From assembly GCA_020024255.1 (NCBI GenBank), contig JAHHTX010000042.1:1-16394 (forward strand): a stretch of DNA of 16,394 nucleotides. The letters are read 5' to 3'. The notes beneath the pieces are model-generated. The model saw only the letters and a list, made by a program, of their open reading frames with translations. It did not search any database and was not told where the DNA came from. Below are positions 8,169-16,212 of the stretch, in pieces. The position numbers were made by a program, and so were the translations under genes. The number at the start of each line of letters is the position of its first letter. Position 1 is the stretch's first letter. Source of the DNA: Anaerotignum sp. GTDB taxonomy: Bacteria > Bacillota > Clostridia > Lachnospirales > Anaerotignaceae.

Positions 8169-9619
8169 AAACAATCCTCTCCAAACGCTTTCCGTACTTC
8201 CTCTACATCATCAAAGTGAATGGTTTTGTCAAAGAAAATCTGGTAGGTTTCATGCCCCTTTCCTGCCACAACAATGACATCTCCTTCTTCTGCCATTGCC
8301 ACAGCACGTTCTATGGCAATACGGCGGTCTGCCTGTTTTTCATAAGCGCAGCCCGTTTCCTTTGTACCTTCCTCTACTTCTGTCAAAATCTGTTCCGGAT
8401 CTTCCGTCCTTGGGTTATCGGAAGTCAATATACAGTAGTCTGCATATTCGCCGCCAATGCGTCCCATAATCGGACGTTTTGTTTTATCCCTGTCACCGCC
8501 ACAACCAAAGACGGCAATAATTCTGCCCTTTGCAAATTCTTTTGCTGTTTTCAGCACATTTTCCAATCCGTCCGGTGTGTGCGCATAATCTACTACAGCC
8601 TGATAACCTTTTTTACTGCGAATTGCCTGAAAACGTCCTGAAACACCAGAGTTTTCCGCAAGTCCGGTCAAAATTTCTGTCATTGGTACACCCAAGCATA
8701 AACATACACCGATTGCACCCAAAGCGTTATATACACTGAATCGCCCCGGTGTATGTAACTTCACGTCATATTGCTTCCCCTGATATATCAGCGTAAAGGA
8801 ACTGCCAGCTGCAGAAATGGAAATATCCTTCGCTTTCAAATCACAAGGCTTTTCAATACCAAATGTCATCACTTCTCCCGCAGCACAGTCTATCATAAAT
8901 TGACCTGCCCCATCATCTACATTGATGACACTCTTTTTACATCTGGCAAAGAGCATAGCTTTTGCTTTTTTATAGTTTTCCATGGTTTTATGATAATCCA
9001 GATGGTCTTGTGTCAGATTGGTAAACACCCCAACATCATATTGTATGCCATCTACACGGTGTAAATCAAGAGAATGGGAAGACACCTCCATAATTACATC
9101 TGTCACATCAGACACCTTCATCTGATGAAGCAATGCTTGCAATTCCAAAGATTCCGGTGTTGTCCGTTCGGAGGGAATAACCTCCTCCCCAATTCTGTTT
9201 TCAATGGTACCAACAATCCCCACTTTTCTTCCTACATGGTCTAATACGGATTTTACCAAATAGGTGGTAGTGGTTTTACCGTTTGTTCCTGTCACACCGA
9301 CCACTTCCATAGAAGCAGAGGGATGTTCATAGAAAGCTGCCGCAACAGCTGCCAGAGCCTGCCGATTGTTTTTTGTCGCAATAACCGTCACTTGAGACGG
9401 CACATCTTCCACAAGATGCTCTGTCAATATTGCCACTGCACCTTTTTCCAGTGCCATAGGAATGTATTGATGTCCGTCTGTCTGAAATCCCGTTACACAA
9501 ACAAAAAGACTACCCTTTTCTACTTTACGAGAATCATATGTTATCTTTTGGATTTCCAATGTATCCGTTCCCTGCAATACTTCATAAGGAACTTCCTGCA
9601 ACAGTTTTTTTAATTCCAC
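8165..9619 (-). CDS. murE: UDP-MurNAc-tripeptide synthetase, meso-DAP adding type
   Basis: This cytoplasmic Mur ligase adds the third residue of the stem peptide. From the chosen GTG start it has 484 residues. The domains are an N-terminal UDP-binding part (TYDSRKVEKGSLFV, 27-40), a central ATPase with P-loop GVTGTNGKTTTT (108-119) and TTPESLELQ (153-161), and a C-terminal part with GVSGRF (325-330). The motif DNPR at 401-404 is the known signature of meso-diaminopimelate-adding MurE, so an mDAP cell wall is inferred. The frame stays open upstream to a TTG, but GTG at 9619 is chosen because AAGGAGG lies seven bases before it and homologues begin near this point. A promoter and a leader of about 120 bases precede the gene; its stop overlaps murF by four bases. 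Confidence 0.96.
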   Translation of the reverse strand: MELKKLLQEVPYEVLQGTDTLEIQKITYDSRKVEKGSLFVCVTGFQTDGHQYIPMALEKGAVAILTEHLVEDVPSQVTVIATKNNRQALAAVAAAFYEHPSASMEVVGVTGTNGKTTTTYLVKSVLDHVGRKVGIVGTIENRIGEEVIPSERTTPESLELQALLHQMKVSDVTDVIMEVSSHSLDLHRVDGIQYDVGVFTNLTQDHLDYHKTMENYKKAKAMLFARCKKSVINVDDGAGQFMIDCAAGEVMTFGIEKPCDLKAKDISISAAGSSFTLIYQGKQYDVKLHTPGRFSVYNALGAIGVCLCLGVPMTEILTGLAENSGVSGRFQAIRSKKGYQAVVDYAHTPDGLENVLKTAKEFAKGRIIAVFGCGGDRDKTKRPIMGRIGGEYADYCILTSDNPRTEDPEQILTEVEEGTKETGCAYEKQADRRIAIERAVAMAEEGDVIVVAGKGHETYQIFFDKTIHFDDVEEVRKAFGEDCL

Positions 9620-9739
9620 CGTATTTCCTCCTTTTTTGGAAATGTCCTGTCTTTCTGTTTCATTTACTTCTGCAAAAGCATAAAAACCCTGCAACAGTTA
9701 AAACCAAAGTGTATTTCGACAGGACGTTTTTTTGCATAT
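9620..9739 (-). other. 5' leader of murE with long-range inverted repeat and two tiny ORFs
   Basis: The predicted leader between the murE promoter and start has an 8-bp perfect inverted repeat, GTCCTGTC (9725-9718) and GACAGGAC (9651-9644), enclosing 66 bases. It does not cover the murE ribosome site. A 25-codon ORF (9737-9660), starting almost at the predicted transcript end and containing a hydrophobic run LVLTVAGFLCFC, overlaps by ATGA a 17-codon ORF (9663-9610), which in turn overlaps the murE start. Neither has a clear ribosome site, so translation is unproven and this may be chance. I recognise no known riboswitch. Confidence 0.3.
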
Positions 9740-9745
9740 ATGTAC

Positions 9746-9774
9746 AGTATACCATATTTCCCAACGGTAACCAA
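9746..9774 (-). promoter_or_regulatory. Candidate sigma-A promoter for murE and downstream genes
   Basis: On the minus strand TTGGTT (9774-9769), 17 bp, then TATACT (9751-9746). The -10 is one base from consensus and the -35 keeps TTG. It lies just after the spoVD stop at 9790, in the only intergenic gap over 100 bases inside the cluster. It would let murE-murF-mraY-murD-ftsW be expressed apart from the division genes upstream. Confidence 0.6.
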
Positions 9775-9789
9775 AATATTTTCTTAAAA

Positions 9790-11733
9790 CTATTGTAGAA
9801 ATATCCTCACTTTTGCACCTTTATTGACAATTTCCCCGGCAGGAGGCATTTGACGGTGAACGATTTCCCCTTCTTCATCACAGTCTGCCTGTATGCCTGC
9901 CTGTTCCAAAGTATGTTTTGCTTCCGATACAGACATACCCTCTACATCAGGCACAGTGGCTTTTTCCTCCGTAGCTTCTTTTGCCTCGTCCGGTGTATAC
10001 TCCGGTTTCATGCCAAGATAGGGCATGACATTTGCCATAAGCTCCTGCATGACAGGGCCAGCTACCGTACCGCCATAATAGACCCCTTGGGGCTCATCTA
10101 TCAAAATCAGTGCCATAACCTGCGGATTTTCTGCCGGTGCAAATGTCATAAAAGATGCAATATACTTTCCACTTCGTCTTGGCAGCTTTTCGGAAGTCGC
10201 CGTTTTGCCGCCTAAATGATAGCCGGGAATATAAGCTTTATGCCCTGTACCTTCAGCAACAACGCTTTCCAAAATGGTACGCATTTGTGAGGAAGTTTTG
10301 TCGGAAATAATTTTTTCTCTTTTTTCATAAGAAAATTCCTCTGTCATCGTGCCATTTTCGTCTGCAACACCTTTTCCAATATGGGGTGTAATCAAATACC
10401 CACCGTTGACCGCAGCAGAAGCAGCACGCAGTAGTTGCAAAGGTGTAATCTGAAAGGACTGCCCGAAGGACATGGTAGCCAGTTCTACAGGGCCAACGTT
10501 TTCCAATTTGTGCATAATGCCCACAGCTTCCCCCGCAAGGTCGATGCCGGTTTTTTCTTTGAAACCAAACTTTTCCATATATTCCATAAACTTTTCCGGC
10601 CCAAGCCGCTCGGCAACTTCCATAAAAACGGGGTTGCAGGAATTTTGCACCCCCTGTGTAAAAGTCTGTGCGCCATGGGTACGGGGATACCGCCAGCACT
10701 TAATTCGTCTGTCCCCTGCAATATGAAAGCCATTGCAGAAGAAAGGAGATTCCGGTGTAATGACACCTTCCTCCAGACCTGCAGCAGAAGTGACAACTTT
10801 AAATGTGCTTCCTGGTTCATATGTATCGTTTATGGCATCATTTCGCCACATGGTATTTAGTGCATCGTTCTTTTCTTTCTCTGACATCGTGTCCCATTGC
10901 ATTTGCAATTCGGGATCATTGATGACAAATGGTTCATTTAAATCAAAAGAGGGATAATTTGCCATAGCGTAGATTTCGCCGTTTTGGGGATTCAGTACAA
11001 TAACAATACCTCTTTTTGCCCCTTTTGCCTCCACCGCCTTTGCAATGGTCTGTTCTGCATACTGCTGAATGACAACATCTAATGTAGTCACAAGATTTTT
11101 CCCATCTACAGGGGGAATCCGTTCCTGCTTACTTTCCACTTCCCTGCCACGAGAATCAGTCAATGTGAGAATTTTTCCTTGTACTCCTTTCAGCATTTCT
11201 TCATACTTTGCTTCCAAACCGATAATCCCCTGATTATCCTTTCCCACAAAGCCAATCACCTGCGCCGCCATGTCTGCATAAGGATAAATCCGCTGTACAT
11301 CTTCATCTACCTTTACCCCTGGCAGGTCTGCCTGACGTACTTTTTGTGCCGTTTCCATATCCACCTTTGTTTTAATACGCACCAGAGCCACTTTCTGCTC
11401 CATTTTTTTTTGCACATCTTCATAGGGCATTTCCAAAACTTCTGACAAAAACAATCCTGTTTTTTCTTTATCCGCCAACTGTGCCGGAATGACACTGACT
11501 GCTGTTACAGTCTGCGTTTGGGCAATACCCACACCGTTTCGGTCTAAAATGCTGCCTCTTTTGGGCGTAATCAAACGGTCTCTTGTTTGCTGTTCATAAG
11601 CCAATTCCTGCCAGGGTTCTGCCCGTACTGCACCAATAAATACCAGACGACACAAAAGGCAGAAAAAACCAAGCGTTGCACAAAATAAAAATATCAGGAG
11701 CCGTTTCTTTTCTTGTATCGTAGGCTTTTCCAT
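9790..11733 (-). CDS. spoVD: Class B penicillin-binding protein, SpoVD-like
   Basis: This is a membrane-anchored D,D-transpeptidase that cross-links peptidoglycan outside the cell. Of its 647 residues, 10-34 form an N-terminal membrane anchor. A dimerisation domain follows with RGSILDRNG at 59-67. The transpeptidase has STFK at 309-312 (Ser309 nucleophile), SCN at 365-367 and a third motif KTAT at 510-513 where most PBPs have KTGT. One PASTA domain occupies about 592-646. Position directly after pbpB and before murE is that of B. subtilis spoVD, whose product makes spore cortex; one PASTA domain also fits. Whether this organism sporulates is not shown by the window. The start is ATG; its ribosome site ACAGGGGG is buried in a 17-bp hairpin. 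It could alternatively be a second vegetative PBP2. Confidence 0.93.
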   Translation of the reverse strand: MEKPTIQEKKRLLIFLFCATLGFFCLLCRLVFIGAVRAEPWQELAYEQQTRDRLITPKRGSILDRNGVGIAQTQTVTAVSVIPAQLADKEKTGLFLSEVLEMPYEDVQKKMEQKVALVRIKTKVDMETAQKVRQADLPGVKVDEDVQRIYPYADMAAQVIGFVGKDNQGIIGLEAKYEEMLKGVQGKILTLTDSRGREVESKQERIPPVDGKNLVTTLDVVIQQYAEQTIAKAVEAKGAKRGIVIVLNPQNGEIYAMANYPSFDLNEPFVINDPELQMQWDTMSEKEKNDALNTMWRNDAINDTYEPGSTFKVVTSAAGLEEGVITPESPFFCNGFHIAGDRRIKCWRYPRTHGAQTFTQGVQNSCNPVFMEVAERLGPEKFMEYMEKFGFKEKTGIDLAGEAVGIMHKLENVGPVELATMSFGQSFQITPLQLLRAASAAVNGGYLITPHIGKGVADENGTMTEEFSYEKREKIISDKTSSQMRTILESVVAEGTGHKAYIPGYHLGGKTATSEKLPRRSGKYIASFMTFAPAENPQVMALILIDEPQGVYYGGTVAGPVMQELMANVMPYLGMKPEYTPDEAKEATEEKATVPDVEGMSVSEAKHTLEQAGIQADCDEEGEIVHRQMPPAGEIVNKGAKVRIFLQ

Positions 11734-11738
11734 ACAAA

Positions 11739-11792
11739 ACCCCCTGTCTTTTCAAATATCCTACAAAACAGTATATTGAAAAAACAGGGAGT
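11739..11792 (-). promoter_or_regulatory. 17-bp hairpin enclosing the spoVD ribosome binding site
   Basis: On the minus strand ACTCCCTGTTTTTTCAA (11792-11776) pairs with TTGAAAAGACAGGGGGT (11755-11739) over 17 positions, with two G-U pairs and a 20-base loop. The second arm contains the whole Shine-Dalgarno of spoVD, whose ATG starts six bases further on. In mRNA read through from pbpB this should hinder ribosome loading. The stem is followed by TTTTGT, so it might also act as a weak attenuator. Pairing is seen; effect is inferred. Confidence 0.65.
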
Positions 11793-11817
11793 CTATGCAC
11801 ACACAAAGCTGTTATTC
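11790..11817 (-). promoter_or_regulatory. Candidate sigma-E-like promoter for spoVD
   Basis: On the minus strand GAATAA (11817-11812, including the pbpB stop codon), 14 bases, then CATAGACT (11797-11790). As I recall the B. subtilis sigma-E consensus, it has ATA in the -35 and CATACANT at -10, so the -10 differs at one position. The predicted start, about 11782-11785, falls inside the 5' arm of the hairpin at 11739-11792. In B. subtilis spoVD is sigma-E dependent. Such short matches occur by chance; a TATACT at 11775-11770 could be an alternative sigma-A -10, but it has no matching -35. Confidence 0.35.
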
Positions 11818-14187
11818 CTCTGCACCTGTAATTTGTTTCTTAATGGTTTTTTTGCGTTCTGTGGTTTGTGTGCTTTCTGTCACTTCTGTGGTTGTACGCA
11901 CTTCTTCCGTTTTCACATCGCTTCTTCCCGTAGTATTCCCGTTTGTTTTATCCTTTGCCGTAGTGGTTTCCTTTTCTCCCATGGTCAGAATGACTTCACT
12001 ACCCTCCTCTATGGAAACACCATATTTGGGTTCTTGAGAAACAACGATACCATCACGGTCACCTTCAAAAGCAACCGTAAAACCGGAACTTTTCAGTTCT
12101 TTTTCTGCTTTTGCATAACTCTTCCCCACAACATCTGGCACACCAACCGTTCCACTCTCGTCCTCCGACTTGGTAACATAAAGCAAAATTTCACTGCCCA
12201 CGTCCACCTCTGTACCTGCCTTGGGTACTTGATTGGTAATCGTATTGCCTGTACCGATCACTTTGTACTGCAAATCCTTCCCGTCCAAGTCGCCTGCCAC
12301 ATCATAAATGACACTGCCTATATAGTCACCAATTTTCACAGTCTGATGTTTTGACAGATTCTTTGCATTTTCTGTTTCCTGTGTAGGTTCCATATTTTTG
12401 TATTTTATGATGCCTTCAATGAGCTTCTTTGTCATCGGTGCAGGTGTCTGTAAGCCGTCTACATAGTCAAATGGTTTATTGATGATGGTAAACACAATAA
12501 ATTGTGGATTTTCCGCAGGGAAATAAGACATATTGGTTAAAGTCCACAATCTATCTTGCTTTCTGGACCCTTGCTGCGCAGTACCTGTTTTACAGCCGAT
12601 AGAATATCCACCTATAGCAATCTTTTTCCCAAGACCATGATCTACAGTAGCCTTTAATGCCGTCCGCATATAAGCAGAAGTTTCTTCAGAAATAACCTTT
12701 CGCACTACTTCTGTATTATTTTGTAAAACCACATTCCCGTCTGCATCTATAATCTGGGATACTATGTGGGGTCTTACCATATTTCCGCCATTGATAATGG
12801 AAGAAAAAGCAGTAATCATTTGAATGGCAGTACAGTTAAAGGTCTGCCCAAAGGACATGGTTGCAAGTTCGACAGGTCCAATCCCTTCCAATGAGTGGAG
12901 CTGTCCGGAAGCATCCATTTCACTAGGCAAATCAATGCCTGTTTTATATCCAAAACCAAACTCCTGCTGGTATTCATAAAACTTTTCTTTTCCCAAACGC
13001 TCCGCAATATGAATAACACCAGGATTACAAGACTGTGCCATAATTTCCTGTATATTCAAAGATCCGTGACCACTCCGCAAATGGCAGTGCATTTCCTTGT
13101 CACCACGCACCTCCACACCATTGCAGACAAAAGTGGAATTAGGTGTAATGACACCTTCTTCCAATCCTGCTGCTGCAACAAGCGGTTTATAAACAGAACC
13201 CGGTTCAAAACTGTCGCTGACACAGAAATTACGCCATGTTTTATTCATATACTCCATCTGTTCAGTGGTAGTCATCTCGTTCCACACCTCTTCAAATGTA
13301 GCATCTGTTTTTGCTTCCAAAGGTTCATCGGGATTGTTTAGGTCATACGCATGAGATTCTGCCATAGCATAGATTTCCCCTGTATTGGGGTTCATAACAA
13401 TCGCTGCCACATTTTCCGAAGGCCATTCCGCTTGGGTTTCATTAACCACTTCTTCTGCAAGCTGCTGAATATTGTAATCCAATGTTGTAACAAGTGTATC
13501 CCCATTTTTTGCCTTGTAATTTTTATACTCAACTTGATCTGCTCCCTGATAAAGCATAAAAGAACGCCCAGGCGTTCCTGCCATATAATCTGCATAGTAC
13601 TTTTCCAGTCCCCAGCTTGCACCACCACGGGCAAAACCGATAACATGACAGGCAAGTTCGTTTAAAGGATAAGTACGTTTGCTGCTTTCTTCAAAATAGA
13701 CACCACGCAATTTTTCTTTTTTCAGCTTTTCTGTCGTTTCTCTTGAAACTCCTTTTTTCAGATATTTCCAGTGGTTATTTAGATAAGGCTCGCCTGTTTT
13801 CGGATTTTTGGTAATATATTTTTTCAATGTATCATATTTTAATTCAGGGAAGTATTCGCAAAGCGTGGTTAATGTTCTTTCTCTTGCCTTGTTGTCACTT
13901 TCCTTTTCTCCTTCTGCAAGCTGTATGGAATCCAATGCTACATTATACACTGTAGTGCTGACTGCCAAAAGTTGCTCGTTTCTGTCTACAATATTCCCTC
14001 TGTTTGGCATTGTAACAGTATCATAGCGGTTAATCTGCTGTTTTTTTGCTTCTGCACTATATTCTGCACCATGCACCACTTTCAGATACAGTATCTTTCC
14101 AAATAACATCGTAAATGCCAGTAAAAACATAAAGAGAATAAACACAAATTTCCCTTTTGCCTCTATTCTCTTTGCTTCTTTTTTCAT
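11812..14187 (-). CDS. pbpB: Class B penicillin-binding protein, PBP2B/FtsI type with two PASTA domains
   Basis: This septal D,D-transpeptidase works with FtsW and the FtsL complex at division. From the chosen start it has 791 residues. A membrane anchor (about 13-36) is followed by the dimerisation domain with NRGNIVDRN at 62-70. The transpeptidase motifs are SVYK at 331-334 (Ser331 nucleophile), SCN at 386-388 and KTGT at 533-536. Two PASTA domains lie near 614-672 and 682-737, as in B. subtilis PBP2B. The last 54 residues (738-791) are a Thr/Lys/Glu-rich, probably disordered tail. The frame is open upstream to a TTG within ftsL, but the ATG at 14187 with AAGGA eight bases before it lies four bases after the ftsL stop and begins a normal anchor. 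It follows ftsL closely, implying coupled expression. Confidence 0.95.
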   Translation of the reverse strand: MKKEAKRIEAKGKFVFILFMFLLAFTMLFGKILYLKVVHGAEYSAEAKKQQINRYDTVTMPNRGNIVDRNEQLLAVSTTVYNVALDSIQLAEGEKESDNKARERTLTTLCEYFPELKYDTLKKYITKNPKTGEPYLNNHWKYLKKGVSRETTEKLKKEKLRGVYFEESSKRTYPLNELACHVIGFARGGASWGLEKYYADYMAGTPGRSFMLYQGADQVEYKNYKAKNGDTLVTTLDYNIQQLAEEVVNETQAEWPSENVAAIVMNPNTGEIYAMAESHAYDLNNPDEPLEAKTDATFEEVWNEMTTTEQMEYMNKTWRNFCVSDSFEPGSVYKPLVAAAGLEEGVITPNSTFVCNGVEVRGDKEMHCHLRSGHGSLNIQEIMAQSCNPGVIHIAERLGKEKFYEYQQEFGFGYKTGIDLPSEMDASGQLHSLEGIGPVELATMSFGQTFNCTAIQMITAFSSIINGGNMVRPHIVSQIIDADGNVVLQNNTEVVRKVISEETSAYMRTALKATVDHGLGKKIAIGGYSIGCKTGTAQQGSRKQDRLWTLTNMSYFPAENPQFIVFTIINKPFDYVDGLQTPAPMTKKLIEGIIKYKNMEPTQETENAKNLSKHQTVKIGDYIGSVIYDVAGDLDGKDLQYKVIGTGNTITNQVPKAGTEVDVGSEILLYVTKSEDESGTVGVPDVVGKSYAKAEKELKSSGFTVAFEGDRDGIVVSQEPKYGVSIEEGSEVILTMGEKETTTAKDKTNGNTTGRSDVKTEEVRTTTEVTESTQTTERKKTIKKQITGAEE

Positions 14188-14191
14188 ACAA

Positions 14192-14725
14192 TCATTCCTT
14201 CGCAAAAAAATCCCATACAGAAGATAATCCAACACCCGTTTTCTTTTTCTCGCTATCATCTGTATCATATTGTATTGTATAACTTTCTTTTGGTACGTCA
14301 ATATACTCTATCTGATAGGGCTGTGGTTCTGTCATGCCAAGCCGCTCTGTTGCCTGTTTCTTGATATAATCCAAATCTACCTGTTCTGCAAGTTCTGCCT
14401 CCAAATTTGTTGTTTGTGCTTTCAAGTCTGTCAGCTTGTCTCGCTGTCTGCGCAGTTCAATTTCTGCATTTGCCACCATAACGTGCATCCCCATAAAAAC
14501 AATACAACCGGCAAATAAAATAAACACTGCCAATAAAACACGCACGGTATTCATACGGTTCTCCCTGCGTTCTAATGCACGTTTCATACGCAGGTTCTGT
14601 TCTCTTTTTTCCTCTCTGTGTATCGGCACTTCCCTTTGCTCCATGTCATATGCCACATTGCCATATGTATAATAAGAGCCTTCATATTGTTTCGGCATTC
14701 CTTTCTTCTGCTTCTTCCCTGCCAT
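14192..14725 (-). CDS. ftsL: Cell division protein FtsL/DivIC family
   Basis: This is a small bitopic membrane protein that, by family, joins DivIC and DivIB/FtsQ in the septal complex activating FtsW and PBP2B. From the chosen start it has 177 residues: a basic cytoplasmic N-terminus (1-60), one membrane segment (about 61-83), a heptad-rich coiled coil (about 87-128, ending in ATERLGM) and an acidic extracellular tail. FtsL proteins are too divergent for firm assignment by motif; the call rests on this architecture and on position between rsmH and pbpB, the invariant ftsL place. An in-frame GTG lies three codons upstream but overlaps the AGAGG ribosome site, so ATG at 14725 with eight-base spacing is preferred. 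The N-terminus is longer than in most FtsL proteins. Confidence 0.88.
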   Translation of the reverse strand: MAGKKQKKGMPKQYEGSYYTYGNVAYDMEQREVPIHREEKREQNLRMKRALERRENRMNTVRVLLAVFILFAGCIVFMGMHVMVANAEIELRRQRDKLTDLKAQTTNLEAELAEQVDLDYIKKQATERLGMTEPQPYQIEYIDVPKESYTIQYDTDDSEKKKTGVGLSSVWDFFAKE

Positions 14726-14749
14726 CCCTGACACCTCTTTTTTCTCTTT

Positions 14750-15703
14750 TTATTCTGTTCCAACTCCTTCCAAAATACGCAGCTTGGCACTTCTGGAACG
14801 ATGATTTACCTGTAATTCTTCTGCGGAAGGCAAGATGGGTTTTCTTGTAATGACTTTGCCCATAGGTTTTTTCCCACATACGCACACCGGAAACTGCGGT
14901 GGACAAACACAGGGATTTTCCTGTTTGCGAAAGGCTTCCTTCACAATTCTGTCTTCTAATGAGTGGAATGTAATAATACACAGTCTTCCACCTTTTTTCA
15001 AGCGAACAGCCACATCATCAATGGCTTTTTGTAATACGTCAAGTTCTCCGTTGACTTCAATCCGAATTGCCTGAAAGGTTCTTTTTGCAGGGTGGGGGCC
15101 ATCCTTTCGTGCCCCCTTAGGCACTGCTTTTTTGATTATCTCTACCAACTCTCCTGTGGTCTTAATGGGGTTTTCTTTTCTTTCTGCCACAATAAACTGT
15201 GCAATACGTTTTGCCCATCTTTCCTCCCCATAAGTAAATATTATACGGTTCAAGTCTTCTTCGTTGTATGTATTAACCACATCATATGCAGAAAAAGGCT
15301 TTGTTGCATCCATACGCATATCCAGTGGCGCATCATGCTGATAAGAAAATCCACGTTCCGCCTCGTCCAACTGATGGGAAGAAACGCCAATATCCATAAG
15401 CATACCATCAATGGAAGAAATATGAAGCGTATCCAGAATATGTGCAATATTACCAAAATTATCATGAACAAATGTAACCTTATCCAAATAGGGTGCAAGG
15501 CGTTTTTTTGCCGCTTCGTGTGCATGCAAATCCTGATCTATTGCAATAAGCCTTCCGGTTGTCAGTCGCTTTGCAATTTCCAAAGAATGTCCACCGCCAC
15601 CCATAGTACCATCTACATAAATACCATCAGGTCGAATATGCAAACCGTCTATACATTCCCTAAGCAATACGGAAATATGATGAAATTCCAATGATGTACT
15701 CAT
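14750..15703 (-). CDS. rsmH: 16S rRNA (cytosine(1402)-N(4))-methyltransferase RsmH (MraW)
   Basis: This SAM-dependent enzyme N4-methylates C1402 in the decoding centre of 16S rRNA; it is a near-universal second gene of dcw clusters. From the chosen ATG it has 317 residues. Signatures are VDGTMGGGGHS (30-40, SAM binding), MDIGVSSHQLDEAERGFSY (103-121), DAPLDMRMD (124-132), HPAKRTFQAIRIEVNGEL (204-221) and ITFHSLEDRIVK (244-255). A Cys-rich segment CVCPPQFPVCVC (265-276) may bind metal; I believe it is common in clostridial RsmH. A GTG five codons upstream (15718) is the alternative start; GGTGAG about ten bases before the ATG and alignment with the family N-terminus (HHISVLL) favour 15703. It begins 26 bases after the mraZ stop. 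Confidence 0.96.
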   Translation of the reverse strand: MSTSLEFHHISVLLRECIDGLHIRPDGIYVDGTMGGGGHSLEIAKRLTTGRLIAIDQDLHAHEAAKKRLAPYLDKVTFVHDNFGNIAHILDTLHISSIDGMLMDIGVSSHQLDEAERGFSYQHDAPLDMRMDATKPFSAYDVVNTYNEEDLNRIIFTYGEERWAKRIAQFIVAERKENPIKTTGELVEIIKKAVPKGARKDGPHPAKRTFQAIRIEVNGELDVLQKAIDDVAVRLKKGGRLCIITFHSLEDRIVKEAFRKQENPCVCPPQFPVCVCGKKPMGKVITRKPILPSAEELQVNHRSRSAKLRILEGVGTE

Positions 15704-15729
15704 CCTTTCTTTTCTCACCTGCCTTGATT

Positions 15730-16161
15730 TTAAATGCCGAGATTTTCCATCTCCACAGCTAAATCATTGCCAATGAAATTTTCTTCTTCGTTATATGCTT
15801 TCCAATTTTCCCTATTCCAAATTTCCACACGGTTATTAACGCCGATGGAAACAATCTCTTTTTTCAGTCCTGCGTACTCCCTCAGATTCGGTGGCAGTCC
15901 AATGCGTCCCTGCTGATCTAAATCACATTCCACTGCTCCTGCAAAAAAGAAACGCACAAATTTTCTTGCACCACCGCTAGTCAATGGAAGCTGTTTCAGT
16001 TTTTCCTCAAAAATCTCCCATTCTGTACGAGGATAAGCAAAGAGGCAGTTATCCAAACCTTTTGTAACAACAAAATGCTCTCCAAGTGTCTCTCGAAACT
16101 TGGCAGGTACAATAAGCCGACCTTTAGCATCAATGGAATGTTGATATTCCCCCATGAACAT
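15730..16161 (-). CDS. mraZ: Transcriptional regulator MraZ
   Basis: This DNA-binding protein is the first gene of the dcw operon and is known in E. coli and mollicutes to regulate its own operon. It has 143 residues, the usual size, with two SpoVT-AbrB-like domains: about 5-47, containing DAKGRLIVP (11-19), and about 76-119, containing DQQGRIGLP (82-90). The family forms ring-shaped oligomers that read tandem DNA repeats. The start ATG at 16161 gives the typical MFMGEY N-terminus and has AGAGGGTGA about seven bases upstream. Its predicted operator lies 50-80 bases upstream of the gene. Nothing is missing compared with family members. Confidence 0.97.
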   Translation of the reverse strand: MFMGEYQHSIDAKGRLIVPAKFRETLGEHFVVTKGLDNCLFAYPRTEWEIFEEKLKQLPLTSGGARKFVRFFFAGAVECDLDQQGRIGLPPNLREYAGLKKEIVSIGVNNRVEIWNRENWKAYNEEENFIGNDLAVEMENLGI

Positions 16162-16212
16162 TTTGTTATCACCCTCTTTCGTCCCTATCTCTCCAAAAAG
16201 CTGTTTTTTCTT

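Noticed and set aside
8169..8174. TTG start for murF two codons upstream
   Set aside because: Spacing to GGAGAGG would be one base; the ATG has seven-base spacing and the ATGA overlap with murE.
9620..9694. 25-codon N-terminal extension of murE from a TTG
   Set aside because: The GTG at 9619 has a perfect AAGGAGG at ideal spacing, and the MurE family N-terminus begins there.
14188..14301. 38-codon extension of pbpB from a TTG inside ftsL
   Set aside because: It would overlap ftsL by over 100 bases, and the ATG at 14187 has a ribosome site and precedes a normal membrane anchor.
14726..14734. GTG start for ftsL three codons upstream
   Set aside because: The GTG is part of the AGAGG ribosome site serving the ATG at 14725.
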